The notes beneath the pieces are model-generated. The model was given only the letters and a program-made list of their open reading frames with translations. It did not search any database and was not told the DNA's origin. A program made the position numbers and the translations under genes. This document shows positions 1 to 7,716 of a DNA stretch of 64,000 nucleotides, piece by piece; the stretch's first letter is position 1; each line of letters begins with the position of its first letter. The stretch is from Aldehydirespirator sp965221185 (GTDB lineage Bacteria > Actinomycetota > Acidimicrobiia > Acidimicrobiales > Aldehydirespiratoraceae), in the NCBI GenBank assembly GCA_965221185.1, contig OZ244866.1, positions 2,604,001-2,668,000 on the forward strand, written 5' to 3'.

Positions 1-1090
1 GGTTCTGGATCAGCTCGCCGACGCTGCGGATGCGGCGGTTGGCGAAGTGGTCCTGGTCGTCGAGGCGGTACCCCGGCTCGCCCTTGGCCAGATTCAGCAG
101 GTAAGTGGCCGCGGCCAGCATCTCGCAGGGCGACAGCAGGGACTGCCCGGGGTCCGGGCGCTCGATCTCAAGTCCGAAGGTCTCCTCAAGGAAGTCGAAC
201 TCCGGCCCGAGCTTGCGGTTGAGCTTGTGCCGGCCCACCCGGGACAGGTCGTAGCGCCGTCCGCTGAAGAAGGAGTTCTCGAAGTAGGAGCGGGCCGTCT
301 CCGCGGTGGCCGGATCGCCGGGGCGCACCCGCTTGTAGATCTCGATCAGGGACAAGTCGCGAGTGGGCGCGAGATGGCCCTGCTTCTCCCACTGCTCGGC
401 CAGGAAGTCGAAATGCTCCACGAAGCGCTCGAGGAACCCCGGATGGTTCTCCTCGTCGTAGCCGAGGGCTCGCAGCAGGGTGAACAGGGGCAGGCGGCGC
501 TTGCGGGCCACGCGCACCCCCGCGGTGATCTCCTTGCGGGGCTTCTGCTCTACGTCGAACTCGATCCACTCGCCCCGGTAGGGGTGGATCGTGCCCGTCA
601 CCAGCTGGTACTTGGCCAAGTTGCGCAGCCGGTAGCGCTCGCCGGGCTGGAAGATCACGCCGGGCGAGCGGACGAGCTGGGAGACAACCACCCGCTCGGT
701 GCCGTTGATGATGAAGGTGCCCTTGTCGGTCATCATGGGGAAGTCGCCCATGAAGACGATCTGCTCCTTGATCTCGCCGGTGAGCTTGTTCTGGAAGCTG
801 GCCCTGACGAAGATCGGCGCGGAGTAGGTCATGTCCTTCTCCTTGCACTCATCCACCGTGAACTTGGGGGGCGGATGAAGCTCCTCATCGTCGGGGTCGA
901 ACTCGAGTTCGAGCCGCAGGGTCTCGCTGTAGTCCGAGATGGGCGAGATGTCCCTGAAGGTGCGGGCCAGCCCCTCGCTCATGAGCCAGGAGAAGCTGTC
1001 TCGCTGTATCGAGATCAGGTCGGGCAGTTCGAGAATCTCTTTGAGATTTCCGAACGAGTAGCGTTCGCGTGAAGCGGCGCGTGCGGTCAC
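1..1090 (-). CDS. rpoB: DNA-directed RNA polymerase subunit beta, N-terminal part
   Basis: Catalytic beta subunit of RNA polymerase; only about the first 363 residues are inside the window and the gene runs off the left edge. The reading frame gives the typical beta start (SFGNLKEILELPDLISIQ), the protrusion segment (FIINGTERVVVSQLVRSPG) and the lobe region (GYDEENHPGF). I chose the GTG at 1088-1090 because a GGGAG ribosome binding site lies a few bases upstream and the family sequence begins right after it. It lies downstream of rplL in the usual order, but a phosphatase gene and about 210 bp of non-coding DNA intervene, so it probably has its own promoter in that gap. The long plus-strand open frame over this region is antisense to rpoB and not a gene. 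Confidence 0.97.
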   Translation of the reverse strand, partial: MTARAASRERYSFGNLKEILELPDLISIQRDSFSWLMSEGLARTFRDISPISDYSETLRLELEFDPDDEELHPPPKFTVDECKEKDMTYSAPIFVRASFQNKLTGEIKEQIVFMGDFPMMTDKGTFIINGTERVVVSQLVRSPGVIFQPGERYRLRNLAKYQLVTGTIHPYRGEWIEFDVEQKPRKEITAGVRVARKRRLPLFTLLRALGYDEENHPGFLERFVEHFDFLAEQWEKQGHLAPTRDLSLIEIYKRVRPGDPATAETARSYFENSFFSGRRYDLSRVGRHKLNRKLGPEFDFLEETFGLEIERPDPGQSLLSPCEMLAAATYLLNLAKGEPGYRLDDQDHFANRRIRSVGELIQN

Positions 1091-1303
1091 GTGGTACTCC
1101 CGAGGGCCAGTTGATCTGGAATCACGTGGTCGCGCATGTGCGCGTCACCAGAGAGGAATAAGCCACGGGAGCCGCCTCCCAGCGCGCACAGACGACCACG
1201 GTAGCTGGAAGGCTAGCCCGCGGCACGCCAGACCGCAACCACCCCGGTGGCACGATCTTCGACGTGACGTTAGTAGATGGCGCGCCGGCGCGCGGTTTCC
1301 AGC

Positions 1304-2071
1304 TCAGGTTCGCAGGCAGGCCCGGGTGGTGTCGATGTCGGCGTCGCTGGCGCCCGCAGCCGAGAGGTAGCCGGCCGCGCCGCCCCAGCGGTCGTGCAAC
1401 TCCTGCAGGGTGGCCAGAATTACGGTGGGCCGGGCTTCCCACAGGGGAGCGAACTCAGCCGGGTTGAGGCCCAGATCCTCGAGTAGAGGACGCAGTGATT
1501 TGGCTTCGGTGTGGTCGTGCTGACGGCTCGGGCGCCGCTCCGACGACAGCGCGTAGTCGGCCGCCACATGTTCGGCTGCCACGCCGGCCAGATCCTGCAG
1601 GAGCATCGAGGCCACCCCGGTTCTGTCCTTGCCCGCCGTGCAGTGGACAACGAGAGGCTCGCCCCGGCCGACCTGCCGGGCGATCCGCGCGAACGACGGA
1701 GGGAAGTTCTTGAGAATGCGCACGTAGCCGGCCACCATCTCAGGCTCACCGTAGAACTTGATCTCGTGGTCGACTATGCGCTCGTAGATGGTGCGAGTCC
1801 GGAAGGTCTCGTCGCTCGTCATGGGCAGCCGGACGTAGGAAGCGCCCGCCGGCAGCCGGTCGGGGAAATTGGACGCCTCGGCCTCCGAGCGCAGGTCGAA
1901 CACGTGGCGGATGCCCGCGGCCTCCAAGCGGCGCAGGTCCGCATCGCTGAGCGTGCACAGCCGGTCGGCGCGATATACCAGGCCGGTCCTCGTGGAGCCG
2001 CCGCCAGCGATGGGCAGGCCGCCGAGGTCGCGGAAGTTGCTGGGACCGTCCATCTCCACCCGCCGGTCCAT
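1304..2071 (-). CDS. tyrosine/serine protein phosphatase, Y_phosphatase3-like
   Basis: A 255-aa dual-specificity-type protein phosphatase. It carries the N-terminal NFRDLGG motif typical of this family (residues 12-18) and the P-loop signature HCTAGKDRTG (about residues 142-151), in which the Cys is the nucleophile and the Arg binds phosphate, so it should be catalytically competent. No signal peptide or membrane segment is seen; a cytoplasmic location is inferred. ATG at 2071 is used; an ATG six codons in (2053) is also possible. It sits between rplL and rpoB, a place normally empty, and a copy of the dispersed repeat ends 12 bp upstream of its start. Its substrate cannot be told; members act on phosphoproteins or phosphoinositides. 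Confidence 0.85.
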   Translation of the reverse strand: MDRRVEMDGPSNFRDLGGLPIAGGGSTRTGLVYRADRLCTLSDADLRRLEAAGIRHVFDLRSEAEASNFPDRLPAGASYVRLPMTSDETFRTRTIYERIVDHEIKFYGEPEMVAGYVRILKNFPPSFARIARQVGRGEPLVVHCTAGKDRTGVASMLLQDLAGVAAEHVAADYALSSERRPSRQHDHTEAKSLRPLLEDLGLNPAEFAPLWEARPTVILATLQELHDRWGGAAGYLSAAGASDADIDTTRACLRT

Positions 2072-2082
2072 CGAACGGCCTT

Positions 2083-2230
2083 AGAGGCCCCGCGGATAGG
2101 TGTCAACGCCTCGCGGTGAAGCGTGTTGTTGCCCGCTCTTGTTCGCTGCGCTCACGGGCCGCTCGGGCCACGGCCTCGCTCGGCATCTTGCGAACATCCT
2201 CATGAAACGCCGCCCATCCGCTCGGCCTCT
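2083..2230. repeat. dispersed gene-end repeat, copy 1
   Basis: About 148 bp. It begins with AGAGGCCCCGCGG and ends with CCGCTCGGCCTCT, which are imperfect inverted copies of each other. The conserved core (2127-2178) contains CCGCTCTTGTTCGCTGCG followed by CTCACGGGCCGCTCGGGCC. It fills most of the gap between rplL and the phosphatase gene. The same core recurs at about 4140, 4800, 30780, 60560 and 63780. Confidence 0.85.
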
Positions 2231-2285
2231 TGACTGGGGCCGCCGCCGCAGGGCTGGCGAAGTCGAGGGGCGAACGGTCTCGCCG

Positions 2286-2666
2286 TCAGACGAGCTCCAC
2301 CTCGGCTCCGACGGCCTCCAGCGCGACCTTGGCCTTCTCGGCGTCCTCCTTTGGGAGGCCCTCGAGCACAGGCTTGGGAGCGTTGTCGACAAGCTCCTTG
2401 GCCTCCTTGAGCCCGAGCGAGGTGAGGCTGCGCACTTCCTTGATCACCTGGATCTTCTTGTCGCCGACCCCGGCGAGCACGACGTTGAAGGAGTCCTTGG
2501 CCTCCTCGGCGTCCTCGGCGTCCCCGGCTGCGGGCCCCGCCACCGCAACGGCCGCAGGCGCGGCTGCGGTCACGTCGAACCGCTGCTCGAACTCCTTGAG
2601 CAGCTCGCTCAGTTCGAGCACTGTCATCTGCGAGATCGAGTCGAGGATGTCTTCTCTGGTTGCCAT
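2286..2666 (-). CDS. rplL: 50S ribosomal protein L7/L12
   Basis: Stalk protein of the large ribosomal subunit that binds translation factors. The 126 residues show the family layout: an N-terminal dimerisation helix (ATREDILDSISQMTVLEL), an alanine-rich hinge (about residues 52-66) and the C-terminal factor-binding domain with KIQVIKEVRSLTSLGLKEAK. The length is normal. It follows rplJ with a 3-bp gap, so the two are one transcription unit. ATG at 2666 is preceded by AGGAGGCCTGACCC, a good ribosome binding site inside the end of rplJ. Confidence 0.97.
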   Translation of the reverse strand: MATREDILDSISQMTVLELSELLKEFEQRFDVTAAAPAAVAVAGPAAGDAEDAEEAKDSFNVVLAGVGDKKIQVIKEVRSLTSLGLKEAKELVDNAPKPVLEGLPKEDAEKAKVALEAVGAEVELV

Positions 2667-2669
2667 GGG

Positions 2670-3254
2670 TCAGGCCTCCTGTGTGTCGGATTGTTGGGGA
2701 TGGTTGCCGTTGTCGGCACTGCGGGTGTCAATGAGCGCCTTGAGTCCGTAGGCGAAGTTGCGGGGCAGGGCCTCCAGCAACCCGGCGAGCTTGGCCAGGG
2801 GAGCCTGGAATGCACCCGCGAGCTGCGCGAGCAGCAGATCGCGCGAGGGAAGGTCCGCGAGGGCGATCAGGTCGTCGGCGGTGAGGACTCTGTCGCCCAG
2901 CACGCCGCCCTTGAGCACGAGGGCCCGGTTGGCTCGGGCGAAGTCCTTCAGTGCCTTGGCCACTGCGGCCGTCTCGCCGGCCTTGCCGTCGTCGCCCGGA
3001 CCGACGAACGCGATCGCGGTCGGACCGGTGAGCAGGTCGGCGATCTCCAGGCCCAGCTCGGCCACCGCGAGGCGCACCATCGTGTTCTTGTAGATGGTGT
3101 ACTCGCCGCCGGCGGCGCGCAGCGTCCGGCGCAACTCGGCCATCTGCGGGACGTTCAGCCCGCTGTACTCGGTCAGCAGGGCCGCATCGCTGGCCGCCAG
3201 CCGGTCACGCACTTCGGCGACGACGGCCGCCTTCTCGGGCCTTGGGACTGTCAT
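2670..3254 (-). CDS. rplJ: 50S ribosomal protein L10
   Basis: L10 anchors L7/L12 dimers to the ribosome. The protein starts MTVPRPEKAAVVAEV and contains LTEYSGLNVPQMAELRRTL and YTIYKNTMVRLAV, all characteristic. The open frame extends 12 codons further upstream, but ATG at 3254 has a GAGGAAGG site just ahead of it and matches the family start. The C-terminal tail (after about residue 155) has the helix that binds L12. Regulation is probably autogenous through the leader RNA upstream. It is tightly followed by rplL. Confidence 0.96.
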   Translation of the reverse strand: MTVPRPEKAAVVAEVRDRLAASDAALLTEYSGLNVPQMAELRRTLRAAGGEYTIYKNTMVRLAVAELGLEIADLLTGPTAIAFVGPGDDGKAGETAAVAKALKDFARANRALVLKGGVLGDRVLTADDLIALADLPSRDLLLAQLAGAFQAPLAKLAGLLEALPRNFAYGLKALIDTRSADNGNHPQQSDTQEA

Positions 3255-3330
3255 GGGTGCCTTCCTCGTCCGGCGGGCCAACCGACCCATTGGTGCTCCC
3301 CGCGGAGCGCACCGGATGTCTCAGGTGAGC
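3255..3330 (-). ncRNA. putative L10 leader (autoregulatory mRNA structure)
   Basis: The 101-bp gap between rplA and rplJ can form nested stems on the minus strand: GGTGCGCTCC pairs with GGAGCACC, and an outer TCCGG pairs with CCGGA just before the ribosome binding site. This is where the L10(L12)4-binding leader normally lies and the layout resembles it. I did not verify the consensus by covariance search. Confidence 0.45.
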
Positions 3331-3355
3331 GTGGTGAACTCGAAGCTTACCGGGC

Positions 3356-4054
3356 CTACTCGTCAGCTCCGACAGCGGCCGGGTCGACGCGCACGCCCGG
3401 ACCCATCGAGGAGCTGAGCACTACCTTCTTCACGTACTTGCCCTTGGACGCAGCCGGCTTCGCCCGATGGAGCTCGGACAGGACCGCCCGGAGGTTCCTC
3501 AGCAAGTCCTCCTCTGCGAACGACGCCCTACCGATGGGGACGTGCACGTTGGCGAACCGATCGGTGCGGTACTCCACCTTGCCCCCCTTGAACTCCTCGA
3601 TGGTTCGCTCCACATCGTTGGTGACGGTGCCGGTCTTGGGGTTGGGCATGAGGCCGCGCGGGCCGAGAATCCGGCCCAGCTTGCCGACCACCGGCATCAT
3701 GTCGGGAGTGGCGATGGCCACGTCGAAGTCGGTCATTCCTCCCTGGACCTGCTCGGCCAGATCCTGCGCTCCGACCAGGTCGGCGCCGGCCTCGCGCGCC
3801 TTGGTCGCGGTCTCACCCTGAGCGAACACCGCGACGCGCACCTCCTTGCCGGTTCCCGACGGCAGCGAAATCGTCCCCCGCATCATCTGGTCGGCCTTGC
3901 GGGGATCAACTCCGAGCCTCACGACCACGTCGACACCCTCGTCGAATCGCCGAACGGCCAGGCTCTTCACCAGGTTGACCGCGTCGGCGTCGCTGTGGAG
4001 GTGCAGGCGGTCGAAGCTCTTGGCCGCGTCCACATGCTTCTTGCCCTTGGCCAT
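3356..4054 (-). CDS. rplA: 50S ribosomal protein L1
   Basis: L1 of the large subunit E-site stalk, 232 aa, a normal length. Hallmark segments are present: FDEGVDVVVRLGVDPRKADQ, the GTISLPSGTGKEVRVAVF strand and LGRILGPRGLMPNPKTGT (about residues 121-139). The open frame continues 28 codons upstream into non-family sequence; ATG at 4054 (MAKGKKHVDAAKSFD) is the family start. It is separated from rplK by a dispersed repeat of about 150 bp whose near edge is 43 bp from this start. Confidence 0.97.
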   Translation of the reverse strand: MAKGKKHVDAAKSFDRLHLHSDADAVNLVKSLAVRRFDEGVDVVVRLGVDPRKADQMMRGTISLPSGTGKEVRVAVFAQGETATKAREAGADLVGAQDLAEQVQGGMTDFDVAIATPDMMPVVGKLGRILGPRGLMPNPKTGTVTNDVERTIEEFKGGKVEYRTDRFANVHVPIGRASFAEEDLLRNLRAVLSELHRAKPAASKGKYVKKVVLSSSMGPGVRVDPAAVGADE

Positions 4055-4096
4055 TGTCGCTCTCCGTACTCCTGTGCTCCCGATCCCGCCTGCCTC

Positions 4097-4244
4097 AGAG
4101 GCCCCGCGGATACCTGTCAATTCCTCGCGGTGAAACATGTTGTTTCCCGCTCTTGTTCGCTGCGCTCACGGGCCGCTCGGGCCACGGCCTCGGTCGGCGC
4201 CTCGTGAAGATCCTCATGAAACTGCTACCTATCCGCTCGGCCTC
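4097..4244. repeat. dispersed gene-end repeat, copy 2
   Basis: About 148 bp between rplK and rplA, with the same ends as copy 1 (AGAGGCCCCGCGG and CCGCTCGGCCTCT) and the same core. Its right edge directly abuts the TGA stop of rplK (4245-4247), so the transcript reads stop codon then GAGGCCGAGCGG. Confidence 0.85.
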
Positions 4245-4670
4245 TCAGCCGACGGTGATGCCCATGGATCGGGCCGTGCCCTCGATCTGCGCCTTGGCCG
4301 CCTCCAGGTCGTTGGCGTTCAGGTCAGGCATCTTCACCTCGGCGATCTCGGCCAACTGCGTGTCGGTGATCGTGCCCACCGTCTCGCGGCCGGGCGTCTC
4401 GGCCGCCTTCTCCAGGCCGGCGGCAGTGCGGATCAGGTATGAGGTCGGCGGGGTCTTGGTGATGAACGTGAACGACCGGTCCTCGTAGATCGTTATCTCC
4501 GCCGGGATGATCTGGCCCCGCTTGTCCTCGGTGCGGGCGTTGTAGTTCTTGCAGAAGTCCATGATCGCCACGCCGTGGGGCCCCAGCGCGGTGCCCACGG
4601 GCGGCGCGGGGGTGGCCTGACCGGCGGGGATCTGGATCTTCACTACGGCGGCGACCTGCTTGCGTGCCAT
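4245..4670 (-). CDS. rplK: 50S ribosomal protein L11
   Basis: L11 binds 23S rRNA in the GTPase-associated centre. The 141 residues include KIQIPAGQATPAPPVGTALG, GVAIMDFCKNYNARTE and the rRNA-binding C-terminal domain ending ARSMGITVG. The length is normal. It is read in the same direction as nusG upstream, with a 228-bp gap carrying a dispersed repeat, and as rplA downstream, with another repeat between. ATG at 4670 has GAGAG a few bases upstream. Confidence 0.97.
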   Translation of the reverse strand: MARKQVAAVVKIQIPAGQATPAPPVGTALGPHGVAIMDFCKNYNARTEDKRGQIIPAEITIYEDRSFTFITKTPPTSYLIRTAAGLEKAAETPGRETVGTITDTQLAEIAEVKMPDLNANDLEAAKAQIEGTARSMGITVG

Positions 4671-4781
4671 CGGACTCTCTCAAACGGTGGGGACGGGCGA
4701 ACGGGGCAGTGTGGCGGGATCTGCGGCGAGCTACAACCCCATCCGCAGGGATCGCCGCAGCCGTGCCGCAAAGGCTACCGC

Positions 4782-4900
4782 CTCGCGGTGAAGCATCGTG
4801 TTCCCCGCTCTTGTTCGCTGCGCTCACGGGCCGCTCGGGCCACGGCCTCGCTCAGCGACTGCGAGATCCTCGTGGGCCGTGGCCTGTCCGCTCGGCCTCT
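4782..4900. repeat. dispersed gene-end repeat, copy 3
   Basis: About 119 bp between nusG and rplK. It shares CCTCGCGGTGAAGC, the core, and the CCGCTCGGCCTCT end with copies 1 and 2, but lacks the AGAGGCC at its left. The right edge overlaps the TAG stop of nusG (4899-4901). Confidence 0.85.
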
Positions 4901-5564
4901 ACAGGCGGGCCACCTGCGCGAACTCAAGCTCCACGGGTGTCTCGCGACCGAATATGTTCACCAGCACCTTCACCTTTAGCTGATCCTCGTTGATCTCGAT
5001 TATCTCGCCGGAGAAGTCAGCGAAGGGGCCGTCCTTGACGCGGACGGTCTCCCCAATGCCGTACTCGAACATCGGCTTGGCCCGCTTGGACGCCTCCCGG
5101 GAGCGGTCCGCCTCAACTCCTAGGAAGGCCTCGACGTCGCGGCGGCGCAGCGGCGAGGGCGACCCGCCCTGGTTCACGAAGCCCGTGACGTTGGGTGTGT
5201 CGCGTATGACGGGCCAGACTTCGTCGTCCAGCGCGCAGCGCACGAACACGTAGCCCGGGAACAGCCGCTTGGAGGAGATCACCTTCTTGCCGTTCTTGAA
5301 TTCGGGCACATCGCGCAACGGGATGACCACCTCGTGGATGCGGCCCTCCATGTTCATCGACGCGGTGCGGGCCTCCAGGTTCTGCTTGACCTTCTTCTCG
5401 TATCCGGACTGGGTGTGCACCACGAACCACTTGCCCGGCTTGTCGTAGGGGCTGATCGGCTCGGATGACTCCTCGGAGTCCGCTTCCTCGGCGAATAGGT
5501 CGTCCTCGGTGAGGACGGGCGCCTCGTTCGAGGCGGGCGCATCAGTCACGGGCGTGTTAGTCAT
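4899..5564 (-). CDS. nusG: transcription termination/antitermination protein NusG
   Basis: NusG binds RNA polymerase and modulates pausing, Rho termination and transcription-translation coupling. The 221-aa protein has an acidic N-terminal extension (about 45 residues, rich in E and D) as is usual in actinobacteria, then the NGN domain (WFVVHTQSGYEKKVKQNLE, LFPGYVFVRCALDD) and a C-terminal KOW domain (GETVRVKDGPFADFSGEI). It lies 12 bp after secE, so the two are one unit. The TAG stop is formed at the edge of a dispersed repeat. Confidence 0.96.
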   Translation of the reverse strand: MTNTPVTDAPASNEAPVLTEDDLFAEEADSEESSEPISPYDKPGKWFVVHTQSGYEKKVKQNLEARTASMNMEGRIHEVVIPLRDVPEFKNGKKVISSKRLFPGYVFVRCALDDEVWPVIRDTPNVTGFVNQGGSPSPLRRRDVEAFLGVEADRSREASKRAKPMFEYGIGETVRVKDGPFADFSGEIIEINEDQLKVKVLVNIFGRETPVELEFAQVARL

Positions 5565-5576
5565 GGGTGCGGGACC

Positions 5577-5873
5577 TCAGGAATCGAATAGCTCGAGTAT
5601 GAACGTGGAGAAGACCCAGTCGAGCCCGTAGATCATGGCTGTGAGCACCACGACCGTGACGAGCACGACGATCGAATAGTTGACCGTCTCGGCCCGGCTG
5701 GGCCAGGCCACCTTGCGCAGCTCGCCTCTCACCTCGCGCAAGAACTGCACGGGCGAGGTCCGCTCGGTGGGCGGTGTCGAGGCGGGACGGCTGCGGGTGC
5801 GGACCGGCGCGCCCTCCGCGTCGACCTCTCCCTGCTTCTGCAGCATCCGCTTCTGCTGACGGTTCATCGCCAT
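5577..5873 (-). CDS. secE: preprotein translocase subunit SecE
   Basis: Small membrane subunit of the SecYEG channel. A hydrophilic N-terminal half (about 50 residues) is followed by the conserved FLREVRGELRKVAWPSRAET and one hydrophobic span (YSIVVLVTVVVLTAMIYGL). I use ATG at 5873 (98 aa); the open frame runs 28 codons further but that part overlaps the tRNA-Trp gene. A second ATG two codons later is possible. It is followed after 12 bp by nusG, the standard pair. Confidence 0.95.
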   Translation of the reverse strand: MAMNRQQKRMLQKQGEVDAEGAPVRTRSRPASTPPTERTSPVQFLREVRGELRKVAWPSRAETVNYSIVVLVTVVVLTAMIYGLDWVFSTFILELFDS

Positions 5874-5930
5874 TGTTGGGTTCACCTCGGATAGGTTGCG
5901 GCGCCTCAGGGGGTGGCCGTCGACGAATCG

Positions 5931-6003
5931 CAGGGGCGGAGGGACTCGAACCCCCAACCGCCGGTTTTGGAGACCGGTGCTCTGCCAATTGAGCCACGCC
6001 CCT
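5931..6003 (-). tRNA. tRNA-Trp (anticodon CCA)
   Basis: Cloverleaf of 73 nt on the minus strand: acceptor AGGGGCG pairs with CGCCCCT, the D arm has GGCTCAATTGGCAGAGC, the anticodon loop is CTCCAAA with CCA at 5968-5970, and the T arm has GGTTCGAGTCC. The discriminator is G and CCA is not encoded. Position just before secE/nusG is usual. Confidence 0.95.
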
Positions 6004-6073
6004 CAGCAGCCCAGCAAGGCTAGCAGCGCGACCCCCCGAACGGCTACGGCCACGACTCCTATCCGCTCGGCCT

Positions 6074-6442
6074 CTAGGACGCCAGCCTGGCCGAGCGGCG
6101 GTGCCGGGCCGTTAAGGCGATAAGGCCTGCGGTGGCTGCAGCCCCCGCGGCGACGCCGCCCACAGCCGCCACGACGCCGGATCGGGCGAGCCGGGCCAAG
6201 CGGCGCCCGTGAAGATCGAGATTAAGGAGAATCTGCGACTCCAGCCGGGAATCTCCTGGAACAGGTGCCTCCCGCAGCGACTGCATGGCCTCCATCATCC
6301 TCCGGTACCGGGACTGCTCCGCCCGGCACCGCAGGCACGACGCCAGATGTTCCAGCGCGGAGGGTCCGAAGGCGCGGTGGGAGCCCGCAGCCGCGGCGAG
6401 TGCGTCGCTCACCAACCCGCAGTCGGCGCGGTCACTGGCCAT
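6074..6442 (-). CDS. putative zinc-finger anti-sigma factor
   Basis: A 122-aa protein overlapping the 3' end of the ECF sigma gene by 11 bp, the usual arrangement for a cognate anti-sigma factor. Near residue 30 it has EHLASCLRCRAE, the H-x3-C-x2-C zinc motif of anti-sigma domains, and near the C terminus a hydrophobic segment rich in G, A and V (about residues 88-112) that is probably a membrane span. I chose ATG at 6442 rather than the longer frame, because it places the zinc motif at the expected position. It should hold its sigma factor inactive until a signal, which cannot be deduced. The TAG stop abuts a short tail fragment of the dispersed repeat (6057-6074). Confidence 0.75.
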   Translation of the reverse strand: MASDRADCGLVSDALAAAAGSHRAFGPSALEHLASCLRCRAEQSRYRRMMEAMQSLREAPVPGDSRLESQILLNLDLHGRRLARLARSGVVAAVGGVAAGAAATAGLIALTARHRRSARLAS

Positions 6443-7082
6443 GGTCGTGATCCTCTCCGGGCAGGGGAAGCACCTGCTCGCGCAAGCGCCGGCGGGCACG
6501 GTGCAGACGCACCTTCGCTGCGGTCACCGAGATGCCGAGCTCCTTGGCGATCGCCTCATGCGACAGGTCGTACATGTCCCGCAGCACAACCACCGACCGC
6601 AGGCGCGGCGGGAGGTCGCGGATAGCGGCGTCGAGCTTCTCGCGCAAGGTCGCCAGGTCGCCATGAAGCGTCGGGTCGTAATCGGGCCGGGTATCGACCA
6701 CGTCGTCGTGAGCGCCAAGGTGGTCGTGGCGGTGGCGCTGGCGCCGGCCGACGTGGGTGGCGGCGCAGTTGGCCACTATGCGGTACAGCCAGGTGCTGAA
6801 GAGCGCCTCGCCGCGGAAGCGGCCGACACTGCGATAAGCCCTCAGGTAAGCCTCTTGAACCACGTCGCGAGCATCCTCCCTGCTGCCCGTCAGGCGAAGA
6901 GCCAACGCGTATGCGTCGGAGTGGGTGACCCGCACGAGCCGGTCGAACGCCTCCCGGTCTCCGGACTTGGCCCGCTCGACGAGCGAAACCATGTCCGGTG
7001 AAGATTGAGACTCGCGATCGGCGCGGACGTTACGTGGCGACTCCTCGACGGCACGCAGCCTGCGCCGGGGCGATGCTGTCAC
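6432..7082 (-). CDS. ECF-family RNA polymerase sigma factor
   Basis: A 216-aa extracytoplasmic-function sigma factor. Region 2 is clear (AFDRLVRVTHSDAYALALR, DARDVVQEAYLRAYRSVGRF, STWLYRIVANCA), then a His/Asp-rich linker, then region 4 (LPPRLRSVVVLRDMYDLS, EAIAKELGISVTAAKVRLHR). The frame opens with GTG at 7082; an internal ATG at 6992, closer to region 2, could be the real start. It is coupled by overlap to the downstream anti-sigma gene. The tandem array next to tRNA-Met lies 38 bp upstream of the GTG, so promoter elements may be within or beyond the array. Confidence 0.9.
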   Translation of the reverse strand: MTASPRRRLRAVEESPRNVRADRESQSSPDMVSLVERAKSGDREAFDRLVRVTHSDAYALALRLTGSREDARDVVQEAYLRAYRSVGRFRGEALFSTWLYRIVANCAATHVGRRQRHRHDHLGAHDDVVDTRPDYDPTLHGDLATLREKLDAAIRDLPPRLRSVVVLRDMYDLSHEAIAKELGISVTAAKVRLHRARRRLREQVLPLPGEDHDHGQ

Positions 7083-7120
7083 GGCAGTTCCCTCTGAGGT
7101 CCGGACGCGGCGACAAGTGC

Positions 7121-7300
7121 CATGTGGCGACGGACAGCCGCATCGCGAATCCCTACCATGTAGCGACGGACAGCCGCATCGCGAATCCCTACCATGTAGC
7201 GACGGACAGCCGCATCGCGAATCCCTACCATGTAGCGACGGACAGCCGCATCGCGAATCCCTACCATGTAGCGACGGACAGCCGCATCGCGAATCCCTAC
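7121..7300. repeat. five tandem 36-bp repeats containing the tRNA-Met 3' end
   Basis: Five head-to-tail 36-bp units starting at 7121, 7157, 7193, 7229 and 7265. Each begins (plus strand) CATGTAGCGACGGACAG, which is the complement of the last nucleotides of the neighbouring tRNA-Met, followed by about 19 bp ending CGCGAATCCCTAC. The first unit has one substitution (GTGGCG). The tRNA gene supplies a sixth partial copy at 7301-7317. There are no unique spacers, so it is not a CRISPR array. Confidence 0.97.
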
Positions 7301-7304
7301 CATG

Positions 7305-7378
7305 TAGCGACGGACAGACTCGAACTGTCGACCTCTCGATTATGAGTCGAGCGCTCTTACCAACTGAGCTACGTCGCC
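7305..7378 (-). tRNA. tRNA-Met (anticodon CAT)
   Basis: About 74 nt on the minus strand. Acceptor GGCGACG pairs with CGTCGCT (one G-T), D arm TAGCTCAGTTGGTAAGAGC, anticodon CAT at 7342-7344 inside loop CTCATAA, T arm CAGTTCGAGTCTG. It looks like an elongator tRNA-Met. Its 3' end is the seed sequence of the adjacent 36-bp array. Confidence 0.92.
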
Positions 7379-7406
7379 GGGATTGACAGGACCGGTGCCT
7401 GCGCTG

Positions 7407-7479
7407 AGCTCCCTGTCAGAATCGAACTGACGACCTTCTCCTTACCATGGAGACGCTCTGCCGGCTGAGCTAAGGGAGC
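7407..7479 (-). tRNA. tRNA-Thr (anticodon GGT)
   Basis: About 73 nt: acceptor GCTCCCT pairs with AGGGAGC, D arm TAGCTCAGCCGGCAGAGC, anticodon stem TCTCC/GGAGA enclosing loop ATGGTAA with anticodon GGT, T arm CAGTTCGATTCTG. It lies 28 bp upstream of tRNA-Met on the same strand, likely co-transcribed. Confidence 0.92.
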
Positions 7480-7716
7480 GGACTGGCGCCGGGCGCCGGT
7501 CCGCCATGATGCCACACCGCCGGACCGATCCCAACTGCCGGGGCCGGCCCGCGGAGGATCGCCAGCTCATTCCATTGAGCTTCATGTTGCGCAGTGATGT
7601 ACAGGTGCTATCATGTGATTCGGAAGTGGGGTGGTCCCCGTTGGCCGAGTCCGGTGAAATCACGGGGGCCACCCCGCCCGCACTGTATGATAAGTTTCCT
7701 GTAATTCCAATATCTT

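Noticed and set aside
47..1072. Long plus-strand open frame of 341 codons
   Set aside because: Antisense to rpoB, which is unmistakable on the minus strand; the plus-strand translation has no family features.
7121..7300. Possible CRISPR array
   Set aside because: Units are contiguous identical repeats with no variable spacers and no cas genes in the window; same reasoning for the 63-bp array at 16415.
7079..7303. Repetitive reading frame with a 12-residue period over the tRNA-Met array
   Set aside because: A by-product of a 36-bp repeat being a multiple of three; open in several frames on both strands, with no ribosome binding site.
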